This document shows positions 9,687 to 19,551 of a DNA stretch of 64,000 bases, in pieces (the stretch's first letter is position 1; every line of letters starts with the position of its first letter). The notes below the pieces were generated by a model. The model ran no database searches and was not told the DNA's origin. It worked only from the letters and a program-made list of their open reading frames with translations. The DNA is from Arenibacter algicola (GTDB lineage: Bacteria > Bacteroidota > Bacteroidia > Flavobacteriales > Flavobacteriaceae), in contig NZ_JPOO01000001.1 of the NCBI RefSeq assembly GCF_000733925.1, positions 248,001 through 312,000 of the forward strand. The letters run 5' to 3'. The position numbers were made by a program, and so were the translations under genes.

Positions 9687-10104
9687 CTTAAGTTTTTTTC
9701 TAATCGATGACGATGAGATTTTTCAGTTTATAATGAAGAATACCATTGCTGAAATAAGTCCAGACATAAAGATTAAGTTTTTTTCCGATGGTGAAAAGGG
9801 AATGGATTTCCTTAAACAGAATCTCGGCGCTGCCACCAATCTTCCTGATATTATCCTTTTGGACGTAAACATGCCTTTTATGGATGGATGGGAGTTTCTC
9901 AAGGAATATAAATCACTTCAAACCCAAATAAAAAAGGATGTTAATATATACCTGCTAACATCCTCCAACAATCCCCATGATATAGCCATGGCCAAAGAAA
10001 TTAGTGAACTTTCTGGTTACCTGGTAAAGCCGATATCAAAGGAGGGAATCAAAAACCTGATTAGTCATTTTCCAACCACCAAGTGGTATCATAACGAATT
10101 TTAG
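9679..10104 (+). CDS. Single-domain (CheY-like) response regulator
   Basis: 141 residues from ATG 9679, a better start than the upstream in-frame TTG at 9670. It is a lone receiver domain. Acidic residues sit in FLIDDDE near the N-terminus, the phosphoacceptor Asp is in IILLDVNMPFMDGWEF (about residue 62), the Thr/Ser switch is in YLLTSSNN, and the conserved Lys is in YLVKPIS. There is no DNA-binding output domain, so it must act through protein contacts or a phosphorelay. The start overlaps the kinase stop by 8 bases, indicating translational coupling. Confidence 0.88.
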   Translation: MNNLSFFLIDDDEIFQFIMKNTIAEISPDIKIKFFSDGEKGMDFLKQNLGAATNLPDIILLDVNMPFMDGWEFLKEYKSLQTQIKKDVNIYLLTSSNNPHDIAMAKEISELSGYLVKPISKEGIKNLISHFPTTKWYHNEF

Positions 10105-10235
10105 ATTATGATTTTCTTTATAGTCTGGTCCAATGTTGGTTTAACTGTAAGTGTAATAACAAAAGCTCCACGACCGGTCTATTGGTTGTAAATCCTAATG
10201 TCCGTTTTTGAAACAGCCGGCAATGCACATGTACT

Positions 10236-11126
10236 TTATATTGCAGCCGCTATATCTACAGCCACTTTAAGCCTGCTTTTGCCGCTGCCGTACACTACAC
10301 CTTTTAAAGGCGGTACGTCGTAGTAATCCCGGCCCCAGCCTACCACAATATGTTGATCCATGGGTATAAGATTGTTTGTTGGGTCAAAATCTACCCAACC
10401 AAAACCGGGTATAAAAATCGCGAACCAGGCATGGGAGGCATCCGCTCCTACCAATTTTTCTTTGCCTTTAGGGGGTACGGTTTCTATGTAACCGCTAACA
10501 TACCTTGCAGGTAGTCCTACAGACCGGATGCAGGCAATGGCTATTTGGGCAAAGTCCTGACAAACCCCTTTTTTTTCCTTCATGACTTCCGCTACAGGAG
10601 TGGAAATACTGGTAAACCCTGGTACAAACTGAAAATCGGTATAAATACGTTGCATCAGTTCATAGGCGGCATCAAAAACTGAACGATTTCTTTTAAAGGA
10701 AACCTCGGCATAGTCCCGTATACTGTCATCGGCACGTCTAATAAAAATAGATTCCAAGATATATTGCCTGGCATCCAATATAGCAGGGTCCGTACTTTTT
10801 AAAGCTAAAAGGGTTTGGTCTAAGGTAATGCTCCTACATGCTTCGGAAAAAAAGGAATCTTGGAACTGGGCATAATCCCGCACTATTTTGCTTTTTGTAG
10901 TTACTTTTAACTCTATATGTTCTGTTTGTATGGAAAAACGGGTAATATAGTTGCCAAAAAAATCTATGCGCTCCGAAATTTCTGCGGGTTGAGGTGTTAT
11001 CTGTATTTTATAGTCCAATAACTGTTGACCTTTGGATTCCCGCGGTCGTAGCGTAGCAATATTATGACAATAAATCACCGGAGCATTGTATTCGTACTTG
11101 GTAGTATGTTTAACGTTAAAAATCAT
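10236..11126 (-). CDS. Transglutaminase-like cysteine protease-fold protein
   Basis: 296 residues. An N-terminal beta-rich transglutaminase-associated domain (starting with FNVKHTTKYEYN) is followed by a transglutaminase core. The predicted triad is Cys in KGVCQDFAQIAIACIRSVG, His in ADASHAWFAIFIPG and Asp in GWVDFDPTNN. There is no signal peptide. It is the last gene of a three-gene minus-strand cluster and begins one base after the stop of the ATP-grasp/alpha-E gene. In bacteria these families recur together, and a role in making or breaking amide bonds on an unknown peptide has been suggested by comparative genomics. The substrate is not known. Confidence 0.87.
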   Translation of the reverse strand: MIFNVKHTTKYEYNAPVIYCHNIATLRPRESKGQQLLDYKIQITPQPAEISERIDFFGNYITRFSIQTEHIELKVTTKSKIVRDYAQFQDSFFSEACRSITLDQTLLALKSTDPAILDARQYILESIFIRRADDSIRDYAEVSFKRNRSVFDAAYELMQRIYTDFQFVPGFTSISTPVAEVMKEKKGVCQDFAQIAIACIRSVGLPARYVSGYIETVPPKGKEKLVGADASHAWFAIFIPGFGWVDFDPTNNLIPMDQHIVVGWGRDYYDVPPLKGVVYGSGKSRLKVAVDIAAAI

Positions 11127-11127
11127 A

Positions 11128-13689
11128 TCAAAAAGGAAAGGATTGGGTAACCAATTGATTTTGTTTGTCCGTATGATTAAAATAGGTACTGCTTATGGAT
11201 TGGGATGTTTTGTATAACAGTTCCGAGAGTGTTTCCAATAATTCATCAAGTTCTTTCCTAAAAAAGTCGGTTTCGGATTTAGTCTTGACTAAATTGGAAG
11301 ATTCCGCCAATCGCAATTTGGAGAAAGCGTCAAATATATATTTTTGATAATTGCTTAAATTATTATCCTTTCGGGAATGTGGTAAACGCGCAATGTCTTT
11401 TTGGATTCTGTTCAACATAAATGTTAACGACCTTGGGTATTCCAAGTCCAATACCACTAGGTCCAATAAGTGCTCCAATTGAATGTGGGATCTATAGCTA
11501 TATCTGTAAATATTAAGGCTTTCATGGCTGGTCAACAAATACTCCAGGAGGTCATATTCTACCTGTTCCTCATATTTAATGGTGAGCAGGGAGCGACATT
11601 TTGTAATGGTCAACATGCTCTGTTCCAATTGTAGGCCTATAAAATACAGTAGTAACCCTTGTTGCACTAAAATACTTTCTTCTATAAGGCCCATAAAAGC
11701 GATTAAACGGGTAATGAGTTGGTTGAGTACTTTTAAGATTTTATTTATGGAACGGTCCTGGCTTTCTTCAAAGGACTGCCATATTTTTTGAATATTTTCA
11801 AACACCCGCCACATATCCGAAGACCACAAATTCCGGATGGAATAATAGGAGTTGCCAAACATGGCAAGGTTGTGCGCTAAACTCCCGGGCCTGTCTTTGT
11901 CCAGTATTACGGATAACATTTCCTGCATAGGGTCTTCCATGGCCATTTTGCCTTTGGAGCTTTTCTCTGCGAAGCCGGGATAGGTGCCCGTTAAGTGGGT
12001 AACCGCTTTGAACAGGACTTGGAGTTTAACAGAATCTGGTTTTTCATTTTTGTTTTGTACCAAGGCCATTTGTCTCATGACCATGCGTAAGAAACGGGCA
12101 TTGACCAAAGTACGGCCTACATAACGTCCTGCCCAATATAAGTTTTCAGCCGTAAGACTGGGCAGATCGTTTAAGCCGGATGCGGCCAAGGAACTCCGTT
12201 TTTGCCAGTGCCTGGATAAATCTTCCTTGACCGGGCTGTCTTCCAATACCCAAAAATCCTTACTGGTGCCACCCCTTTGGTTGGAAACCCTAATAGTTTC
12301 CCTGTCCGGAGCTACACGTACCAGTCCACCGGGCATTACACTGTAGTCTTTATTTGATGCTATACAGAAGGTACGGGTCACCAAATTTCTAGACTCTATA
12401 GTTCCATCAACTAAATTTGGAGCCGTAGAAAAGCTTATTTTCTCCTGTGCTACAAAACGATAGGGAGTTAGTTCAATTTCCTTTTTTAGGTCATTTAACT
12501 GCTGAGTGGTCATAAACTCAGCAAAATGTATACTTTCCCTATTGGTCCTGTCAATTCTTTTGATCACCAATTGGGATAGGTTATTTAATACAAATTTTCT
12601 TTCCCGTTCCTGTCCGCACCACCAAGATGCAATTTGTGGCAGGATCAGATCCTCGTTAAGAAGATATTTGGCTATAGCGGGCATAAAAGGGATTAGGCCT
12701 GGGTTTTCTATTACCCCGCTACCTACAGGGTTAATAATGGAAACATTTTTTCTACGCACTACATCCAATAATCCTGCTACTCCTAGCTGCGAATCTTCCC
12801 TAAGCTCCAAGGGATCGGTAAATGCGTCATCTACCCGCCGTAAAATAACGTCTATCTGTTTAAGTCCCTGTAAGGATTTCATCCATACAAACCCGTCCCT
12901 TACCACCAGGTCGTTCCCTTGAACCAAAGGGTAGCCCAGGAAGGAGGAGAGATAGGCATGCTCAAAATAGGTTTCATTATGGGATCCCGGGGTCAATATG
13001 GCTATATTGGGATTATCTTTTTTTAATGGGGATGCATCAACAAGCATCTGGTTAAAATCCTTGAAGAAACCAGAGAGGCGCTTCACATTCATTTTGGCAT
13101 ACATCTCTGGGAGAATTCTACTGGTAGTAGACCTATTTTCCAAGGCGTATCCCATTCCTGAAGGTGCTTCTGCACGGTCGTTCACTACCCAGAGCCTTCC
13201 ATCAGTTCCGCGGGAAAGGTCGGCGGCATAAATGGAAAGAAATTTTTCCGTGCTGTATTCAATGCCGCTACATTGTCTTAAAAAACCACGATGTCCGTGA
13301 ATTACTTCATGAGGCACAATGCCATTTTTTATCAGATTGCCTTCGCCGTAAATATCCTTTAAGACCAAATTTAAAAGCCGTGCACGTTGTTTTAAACCGT
13401 TCTCTACAGTTTGCCATTCGGACTGGCGGAGTAAAAAAGGCACCACGTTCAAGTTCCATGGGCGGTGCAATCCCTGTGGGTCATTGTAAACATTGTAGGT
13501 GACCCCATTTTCTGAAAGTAGCCAATCCATATCCCTTTGGCGTGCCATCAATCCGTCATAACCCAATTTATCAAATTCCGTAAGGAGTTTGTTCCAATAG
13601 GGTTTTACACCATTTTGTGGTGTAAACATTTCGTCATTCTTATATTCGGTAATATAATTACTTAACCAGCTGGTACTTGTTATTGGCAT
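11128..13689 (-). CDS. Circularly permuted ATP-grasp and alpha-E fusion protein
   Basis: 853 residues. The N-terminal ~480 residues match the circularly permuted ATP-grasp family (former DUF404/DUF407), with segments such as RPWNLNVVPFLL, GRLWVVNDRAEAPSGMGYAL, AILTPGSHNETYFEH, VILRRVDDAFTDPLELR and IINPVGSGVIENPGL. After about residue 500, LTAENLYWAGRYVGRT begins the mostly helical alpha-E domain. Alpha-E and the ATP-grasp are separate genes in many genomes, so this is a fusion. ATP-grasp enzymes usually activate a carboxylate for amide formation. Together with two transglutaminase-fold partners, this suggests peptide modification. Spacing to its neighbours is 1 and 13 bases, so this is a tight operon. 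Confidence 0.87.
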   Translation of the reverse strand: MPITSTSWLSNYITEYKNDEMFTPQNGVKPYWNKLLTEFDKLGYDGLMARQRDMDWLLSENGVTYNVYNDPQGLHRPWNLNVVPFLLRQSEWQTVENGLKQRARLLNLVLKDIYGEGNLIKNGIVPHEVIHGHRGFLRQCSGIEYSTEKFLSIYAADLSRGTDGRLWVVNDRAEAPSGMGYALENRSTTSRILPEMYAKMNVKRLSGFFKDFNQMLVDASPLKKDNPNIAILTPGSHNETYFEHAYLSSFLGYPLVQGNDLVVRDGFVWMKSLQGLKQIDVILRRVDDAFTDPLELREDSQLGVAGLLDVVRRKNVSIINPVGSGVIENPGLIPFMPAIAKYLLNEDLILPQIASWWCGQERERKFVLNNLSQLVIKRIDRTNRESIHFAEFMTTQQLNDLKKEIELTPYRFVAQEKISFSTAPNLVDGTIESRNLVTRTFCIASNKDYSVMPGGLVRVAPDRETIRVSNQRGGTSKDFWVLEDSPVKEDLSRHWQKRSSLAASGLNDLPSLTAENLYWAGRYVGRTLVNARFLRMVMRQMALVQNKNEKPDSVKLQVLFKAVTHLTGTYPGFAEKSSKGKMAMEDPMQEMLSVILDKDRPGSLAHNLAMFGNSYYSIRNLWSSDMWRVFENIQKIWQSFEESQDRSINKILKVLNQLITRLIAFMGLIEESILVQQGLLLYFIGLQLEQSMLTITKCRSLLTIKYEEQVEYDLLEYLLTSHESLNIYRYSYRSHIQLEHLLDLVVLDLEYPRSLTFMLNRIQKDIARLPHSRKDNNLSNYQKYIFDAFSKLRLAESSNLVKTKSETDFFRKELDELLETLSELLYKTSQSISSTYFNHTDKQNQLVTQSFPF

Positions 13690-13702
13690 AATAATTTATG
13701 AA

Positions 13703-16700
13703 TTACTTCTTCCTCAAATCCAGCACATGTGGATATTCAGGATTTATAGGGACCTCTTTGTATACAAATGTATTGGAAGCAGACTTAGGTTCTACCATTC
13801 TACCCGAAAAATTTGTTGTAGGGCCCATTTCCATCGGTGTTGCCTCACCCTGTGAGTGTCCAAAATCCCAAAATCTATTAATTCTTCTGGATTCTGCCTC
13901 ATAACTGTTTACGGGGTAAGTGTCATAGGAACGTCCTCCGGGATGGGCTACAAAATAGGTGCATCCACCAATGGATTTTTTGTTCCACATATCTACAATA
14001 TCAAATATCAAAGGTACGTCTACAGCAATGGTAGGGTGAAGCGCAGACCAGGGGTCCCATGCTTTATAACGGACTCCTGCCACATATTCGCCCTTGATAC
14101 CTGTAGGGCTCAGGGCTATTTTTACTCCGTTACAGGTTAGGCTGTAACGCTCTTCGGTAAAGTTTTTTACTTTTATCTGCACCCTTTCCAAAGAAGAATC
14201 TACATACCTTGCTGTTCCTCTACCGGACATTTCTTCGCCCAGTACATTCCAAGGTTCTATGGCCATACGAAGTTCTATCTGCATGGAATTGATCTCTACC
14301 ATACCGTATAAGGGAAACCTGAATTCAAAAAATGGGTCGAACCAATCCAGTTTAAAGGGATAGCCAGCATCATTTAATTGGCCAACAATATCCCTAATAT
14401 CTTCTTTTACGTAATGTTCCAACAAGAATTTATCGTGCAATTCAGTACCCCAACGCACCAGATCATGTTTGTAAGGCTTCTTCCAAAACCAAGAGACCAA
14501 GGTGCGCACAAGTAGCATTTGCATAAGGCTCATCTGTGCGTGGGGCGGCATATCAAAAGCTCTTAACTCCAAGATACCCAATCTGCCCGAGGAAGAATCC
14601 GGGGAATATAACTTATCGATACAGAACTCGGCCCTGTGGGTATTTCCGGTAATATCGGTCAATAAATGTCGAAATAACCTGTCCGTTAACCAAAAAGGTA
14701 CCTCCTTATCCTCGGGAATTTGGGAAAAAGCAATTTCCAATTCATAAAGATTTTCCAATCGCGCCTCGTCTACACGCGGAGCCTGACTGGTAGGGCCTAT
14801 AAACGCACCGGAGAACAAATAGGAAAGTCCAGGGTGGTGTTGCCAAAATGTAAGTAGGCTGCGCAGAAGTTGCGGATTTCTAAGCAAAGGGCTATCTGCA
14901 GGAGTGGCCCCTCCCAAGGTAACATGGTTGCCGCCGCCTGTACCCGTATGCTTGCCGTCCAACATAAATTTCTCGGTCCCTAAACGGGATTTTTTTGCTT
15001 CCTCATACAACTTCAAGGTATTGTCCGTAAGCTCTTGCCAATTATTGGCAGGATGCACATTTACCTCTATTACACCAGGGTCCGGAGTAATTTTTAGTAC
15101 TTCCAAACGGTTGTCCCTGGGGGGCTCATAACCCTCCAATACTACCGGAATTTCCAGCTCCTTAGCCGTTGCCTCTATACTAGCTATTAAATCCAGGAAG
15201 TCTTCCGCGCTATTCAAGGGGGGTAGGAAAAGGAATAATTTATCATCACGTACCTCTGCGCATAAGGCAGTACGTACAAATGGTTGTTTTTTGGCAGATG
15301 ATTTTGATGTCTTGGACTCTATTCTATCCTGTAATTCTTTTCCGTAAGCTTTTAATACGGGCTTCTCCTCGAACAGCTCAGGTTCTGCAGTAGGTTCTGA
15401 TGGTACTTCCGGTTCTTTGGGCAAAGATTCTAAGGGAAGCCGTAATCCAATAGGGGAATTTCCTGGGGTTAAAAACAGATGTCTGCTCCTAAATTCCCAA
15501 GAATTGGTAATCCAATGGCCATCGCTTTTGGCCAATGGCAATACGTGGCCTACAGTTTTACCAATACCCTGTTCCAACACTTCTCCCAATTTTCTTCTTA
15601 GAGCCGTGTCTTTTTTATTGTAATCTTTTGGCTCCACATCTACCGGAAGTTTCCCTTCTTCCCACAGAAAATAGAATGCATCTTCATATGCCGGAATTAT
15701 ACTGTCATTGGGACAGGCCAAATATTTGGTCAATGTCTTTAAGAAAGTAACTGATATATCCTTTGGGAGGGTGTAAGTCTTCATAAAGGAAGCCAGCCAT
15801 TTTGGATCTTTCCATATAGATTCGCCATCCTTGCGCCAATGTATTCCAATAAGCCAACGTGGCAAGGGTTCTCCTGGGTACCATTTTCCCTGGGCATGGT
15901 GCAACATTCCTCCTTTGCCAAAGGCATCCAATAGCCTTAGGGAAAGGGAGCTAGCCAATTCGCGTTTGTGTTCCCCGTCGGCCGCTGTGTTCCATTCTTC
16001 CGCTTCCATATCATCTATGGAAACAAAGGTGGGTTCTCCGCCCATAGTCAATCTTACGTCATTCGATTGTAGTTCCTCCTCTACGGCAAAGCCTAAATTA
16101 TAAATGGCCTTCCACTGATCTTCGGTATAGGGTTTGGTTACGCGGGGCGACTCAAAAATCCGGGTTACGGAGTTGTCGAACTCAAATTCCGTTTCACAGG
16201 GATCCGTTAATCCATACACTGGTGCGGCACTTTCAAAGGATGGCGTGCAGGCCAGGGGGATATGGCCTTCCCCTGCCAAAAGCCCAGAGGTGGCATCCAG
16301 CCCTATCCAACCCGCGCCGGGCAAATAAACCTCTGCCCAGGCGTGCAAATCCGTAAAGTCTTCTTCAGGGCCGGAAGGGCCGTCCAAGGATTTTTCATCC
16401 GATTTTAGCTGTACCAGGTACCCTGAAACAAAACGAGCCGCCAATCCCAAATGACGAAGCGTCTGTACCAAAAGCCAAGCAAAATCCCTGCAGGAACCTA
16501 ACTTCCTGTCCAAGGTTTCCTCACAACTCTGTACACCAGGCTCCATACGGATAGTGTAGTTGAGGTAGGTGTATAATTTTTGATTAAGGCCTATAAGAAA
16601 ATCAATGCTCCGCACTGGTGTTAAATCCAACTTTTCCAACCAATCCAGGAGCAACGGACCCTTCTCCGTTACTTCCAAATAGGGCAGAAGTTCTTTTTTT

Positions 16701-17029
16701 AGATCTTCTGAATAGGTGAACGGAAAATTCTCGACGGATTCCTCTACAAAAAAATCAAAGGGATTAATGGTCTTTAAGTCCGCTATAATTTCTACCTCTA
16801 CTGATAGCTCTGAGGTTTTTTCCGGAAAAACAATGCGGGCCAAGTAATTTCCAAAAGGGTCTTGCTGCCAATTGAAAAAATGATTTTCAGGCTTAATTTT
16901 TATAGAATATGCCTCTATGGGCGTTCTGCTATGTGGTGCGGGCCTTAGCCTGAAAATATGCGGTGAAAGATTTACCCTTCGATCATATTTATAAACGGTT
17001 TTATGGGAAATAGCTACTTTTAATGCCAT
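13703..17029 (-). CDS. Transglutaminase domain plus DUF2126 protein
   Basis: 1108 residues, first gene of the cluster. The N-terminal ~290 residues are a transglutaminase module: Cys in KLGSCRDFAWLLVQTLRHLG, His in DLHAWAEVYLPGAGW and Asp in IGLDATSG. The remainder is the DUF2126 region, with LTMGGEPTFVSIDD, DGEHKRELASSLS, TGGGNHVTLGGATPADSP and ILELRAFDMPPHAQMSL. The last of these segments resembles glutamine-synthetase-like or GCS-like folds, but I cannot prove this by eye. No signal peptide is seen. The length matches known two-domain members. Function is unknown beyond the operon inference. Confidence 0.87.
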   Translation of the reverse strand: MALKVAISHKTVYKYDRRVNLSPHIFRLRPAPHSRTPIEAYSIKIKPENHFFNWQQDPFGNYLARIVFPEKTSELSVEVEIIADLKTINPFDFFVEESVENFPFTYSEDLKKELLPYLEVTEKGPLLLDWLEKLDLTPVRSIDFLIGLNQKLYTYLNYTIRMEPGVQSCEETLDRKLGSCRDFAWLLVQTLRHLGLAARFVSGYLVQLKSDEKSLDGPSGPEEDFTDLHAWAEVYLPGAGWIGLDATSGLLAGEGHIPLACTPSFESAAPVYGLTDPCETEFEFDNSVTRIFESPRVTKPYTEDQWKAIYNLGFAVEEELQSNDVRLTMGGEPTFVSIDDMEAEEWNTAADGEHKRELASSLSLRLLDAFGKGGMLHHAQGKWYPGEPLPRWLIGIHWRKDGESIWKDPKWLASFMKTYTLPKDISVTFLKTLTKYLACPNDSIIPAYEDAFYFLWEEGKLPVDVEPKDYNKKDTALRRKLGEVLEQGIGKTVGHVLPLAKSDGHWITNSWEFRSRHLFLTPGNSPIGLRLPLESLPKEPEVPSEPTAEPELFEEKPVLKAYGKELQDRIESKTSKSSAKKQPFVRTALCAEVRDDKLFLFLPPLNSAEDFLDLIASIEATAKELEIPVVLEGYEPPRDNRLEVLKITPDPGVIEVNVHPANNWQELTDNTLKLYEEAKKSRLGTEKFMLDGKHTGTGGGNHVTLGGATPADSPLLRNPQLLRSLLTFWQHHPGLSYLFSGAFIGPTSQAPRVDEARLENLYELEIAFSQIPEDKEVPFWLTDRLFRHLLTDITGNTHRAEFCIDKLYSPDSSSGRLGILELRAFDMPPHAQMSLMQMLLVRTLVSWFWKKPYKHDLVRWGTELHDKFLLEHYVKEDIRDIVGQLNDAGYPFKLDWFDPFFEFRFPLYGMVEINSMQIELRMAIEPWNVLGEEMSGRGTARYVDSSLERVQIKVKNFTEERYSLTCNGVKIALSPTGIKGEYVAGVRYKAWDPWSALHPTIAVDVPLIFDIVDMWNKKSIGGCTYFVAHPGGRSYDTYPVNSYEAESRRINRFWDFGHSQGEATPMEMGPTTNFSGRMVEPKSASNTFVYKEVPINPEYPHVLDLRKK

Positions 17030-17619
17030 GGGACAATGATATTTTCAATATGCCCTAAGATAAGCACTAAAATCAGGAATCCCTTCCATTAAATGCATAT
17101 AGGTCAAAATTTTATCCATAAAAAATTAATCGACATTCCTTTTTGCTAGATTGATAATCTTGGGTGGGTTTTAGATTGTTTTGTTTGTTAAGTGTGGTTC
17201 CCCGTAAAGCCTCAAGGAGGATTAGGGAACAAAAATGACTACAGTTCTTCCTGCTATCCAATCAAAACAAGTTTAAGTCCTTTTTTGAATTTGATATGAT
17301 GTCATCGTAAAATATTATCTCGGAATATTTTGGGGAAACGCGGAAGGAAATTGTGAGGAGGAATTTAGAGTAGCCTAAAGTTGTACAGCAAAAACAATGT
17401 ATATTCTGATGGTGGTTTTGGATAGAGCTCCTGCCGCTATTCTGTTTTAATTGATTAAATTACTTCCTTAAAGTACCACAAAGTAATTTATTGGCCATAG
17501 GGGTAAACAATTGCATTGACACTATTTGATATTGTACAATTTGCTTTTGGAGGTGGGGTTATACTTTGGCGGATATATTGGTTGAAAACGTTTGTGTTTG
17601 GGATATAATTTTGAATTTG
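17030..17619. other. Intergenic region upstream of the transglutaminase cluster and the esterase
   Basis: About 590 bases between divergent transcripts. No supported coding region or RNA gene was seen. Near 17545 the sequence TACAATTTG is close to the TAnnTTTG -7 box used in Bacteroidota and could serve the esterase gene, but it carries one extra base. Confidence 0.4.
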
Positions 17620-18573
17620 ATGGACAAATTATTACTTATCTGCTTAGCTTTTGCCATAAACCTTGGGAGCCTTGTGTGGCACTTGAATGTTGATTCTGAA
17701 AATCCAGGTTCGGATATTACACGCCAAAGCATTATATGGCAGGATCGAGAGCGAACATATTGGTTGCACCTTCCTCCTAAAGATAGAATGGACGGTCTGT
17801 TGCCGCTTCTTTTCCATCTCCATGGGGGAGGTGGAACTGGCAAGGGCACCGCCAAACTTACTTATGGACGCTTTAATGAGATAGCGGACAGGGAAGGATT
17901 TATTGTAGTCTATCCCGACGCCATTGCAAAAAACTGGAATGATGGGCGTACGGAACATCTTAAACCGGAAAATATTGGGGTAGACGATGTAGGATTTATT
18001 GAAGCTATTGTAGAACGTTTGAAGTCGCAATACCAAATTGATCCCGACCGTATATTTACAACTGGGATGTCTAATGGAGGGTTTATGAGTACCCGACTGT
18101 TATGTGATCTTGCCGAATTGTTTAGGGGTGGGGCCATATTGACCGCCTCAATCTCGGAGGGCTATTTTTCCCAATGCGCCCCTTCACAGCCTGTAGGGGT
18201 ATTGGTGATGAATGGTACCGCGGACCCTATAGTTCCTTATACAGGAGGTGAAATTAGGTTGTTTGGGAAAAATCGGGGCAGTATTTTATCGCATGAGGAT
18301 TTTGTTGCATTTTGGAAAGAAAAAAACGGTTGTTTAGAGGAGCTGCAGGGAGAGCATATCCCAAATACTAAACCATGGGATGGTACCCAGGTAGAGATTA
18401 GAAATTTTCGCAACTGCCATCCACGTGGCGCTCTAAAGGCGTATGAAATACAGGGTGGGGGACACACTTGGCCTGGAGGTAGGCAATATCTGGGCAGAAG
18501 ACTAATTGTTAATACAAGTAGGGAAATTAATGCCTGTGATGTAATATGGGACTTTTTTAGTTCCTTAAACTGA
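17620..18573 (+). CDS. Secreted PHB-depolymerase/feruloyl-esterase-like (LpqC family) hydrolase
   Basis: Best start is ATG 17620, giving a hydrophobic N-terminus (MDKLLLICLAFAINLGSL) that fits a signal peptide. The TTG at 17566 would bury it. The protein is 317 residues. Alpha/beta-hydrolase features are HLHGGGGTGKG (oxyanion region), the nucleophile elbow TTGMSNGGFMS, Asp in MNGTADPIVPYTGG, and His in GGGHTWPGG with the Trp-Pro typical of this family. Relatives cleave polyhydroxyalkanoates, or ester-linked phenolic acids from plant or algal polysaccharides. Which substrate applies here is undecided. It is probably monocistronic. Confidence 0.85.
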   Translation: MDKLLLICLAFAINLGSLVWHLNVDSENPGSDITRQSIIWQDRERTYWLHLPPKDRMDGLLPLLFHLHGGGGTGKGTAKLTYGRFNEIADREGFIVVYPDAIAKNWNDGRTEHLKPENIGVDDVGFIEAIVERLKSQYQIDPDRIFTTGMSNGGFMSTRLLCDLAELFRGGAILTASISEGYFSQCAPSQPVGVLVMNGTADPIVPYTGGEIRLFGKNRGSILSHEDFVAFWKEKNGCLEELQGEHIPNTKPWDGTQVEIRNFRNCHPRGALKAYEIQGGGHTWPGGRQYLGRRLIVNTSREINACDVIWDFFSSLN

Positions 18574-18740
18574 GGCACTGAAAATAATGGCTACACAACA
18601 CATGCCGCTGTTTTATCCAATTGGTGTAAATTACTTAAACCGAGTTTCGAAAATCTGGCAATAAAGAAAGATTGCATTAAGAATATTAGCATTGGGTAGC
18701 CTATATTTGCTCTATTAGTGTGTTCCGATATATCTCAGTT

Positions 18741-19547
18741 ATGGCCAAATTCATAATAGTCGTCTTTTCATTTTTAGGCTTATTGTTCGTTTCATGTAAT
18801 GATGCCACAAACAAACGAAACCAAACCGATCAGTTAGTTGTCGGCCAAACCGTTAAAACTTCATTGGCGGACAGTGCTATTGTTTATAAAACAGACAATT
18901 TAATTGTACATCGGCTATCGAACCATATCTACCAACATATTTCATTTTTAAATACAAACGATTTCGGCAGGGTGGCCTGTAATGGGATGTTGATCGTAAA
19001 TGATAAGGAGGCGCTTGTCCTTGACACGCCAACGGATGATGAAAGTTCTCTGGAATTGATAAACTATGTGACCAAAAACCTTAATAGTAAAATACAAGTA
19101 GTGGTACCGACGCATTTTCACGGGGATTGCGTAAGGGGTTTGGAAACATTCTTTGAATATAATATTCCAGCGTACGCATCCCATAGTACCATAGAATTGT
19201 TGGGTGCCAATGGCAAAGTTTTCTCCAAACCTATGATCGGTTTCACCGATAGTCTTGTTTTAGATATTGGGAACGAAAAGGCATATGTAGAATATTTTGG
19301 GGAGGGCCATACCAAGGATAATGTTGTAGGTTACTTCCCCTTGGACAATGCCATCTTCGGTGGATGTCTTATAAAGGAAGTAGATGCTAGTAAAGGCAAT
19401 CTGGAGGACGCCAATATAATGGCTTGGTCCAATACGGTGAGAAAATTAAAGCAAAAATACCCCACGGCCAAAATTGTAATACCGGGCCACGGAATCGCCG
19501 GAGGAACCGAATTATTGGATTATACCATAAAATTGTTTCAACAATAA
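18741..19547 (+). CDS. Class B1 metallo-beta-lactamase-like lipoprotein
   Basis: 268 residues from ATG 18741; a GTG at 18720 is a weaker upstream option. The N-terminus ends in a lipobox (GLLFVSC), so it is probably lipid anchored. The full B1 zinc ligand set is visible: THFHGDC (HxHxD, site 1 pair plus Asp), His in GEGHTKDN, Cys in FGGCLIKE, and His in IPGHGIAG. The Cys in GGC separates subclass B1 from B3 and from generic glyoxalase-II folds. Chromosomal B1 enzymes are known in flavobacteria, some of them active carbapenemases. Activity here is inference. The convergent HxlR gene ends 4 bases away. Confidence 0.85.
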   Translation: MAKFIIVVFSFLGLLFVSCNDATNKRNQTDQLVVGQTVKTSLADSAIVYKTDNLIVHRLSNHIYQHISFLNTNDFGRVACNGMLIVNDKEALVLDTPTDDESSLELINYVTKNLNSKIQVVVPTHFHGDCVRGLETFFEYNIPAYASHSTIELLGANGKVFSKPMIGFTDSLVLDIGNEKAYVEYFGEGHTKDNVVGYFPLDNAIFGGCLIKEVDASKGNLEDANIMAWSNTVRKLKQKYPTAKIVIPGHGIAGGTELLDYTIKLFQQ

Positions 19548-19551
19548 TTTT

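Noticed and set aside
13164..13502. Long plus-strand frames opposite the ATP-grasp and DUF2126 genes
   Set aside because: They are shadows of the minus-strand genes, which carry all recognisable motifs.
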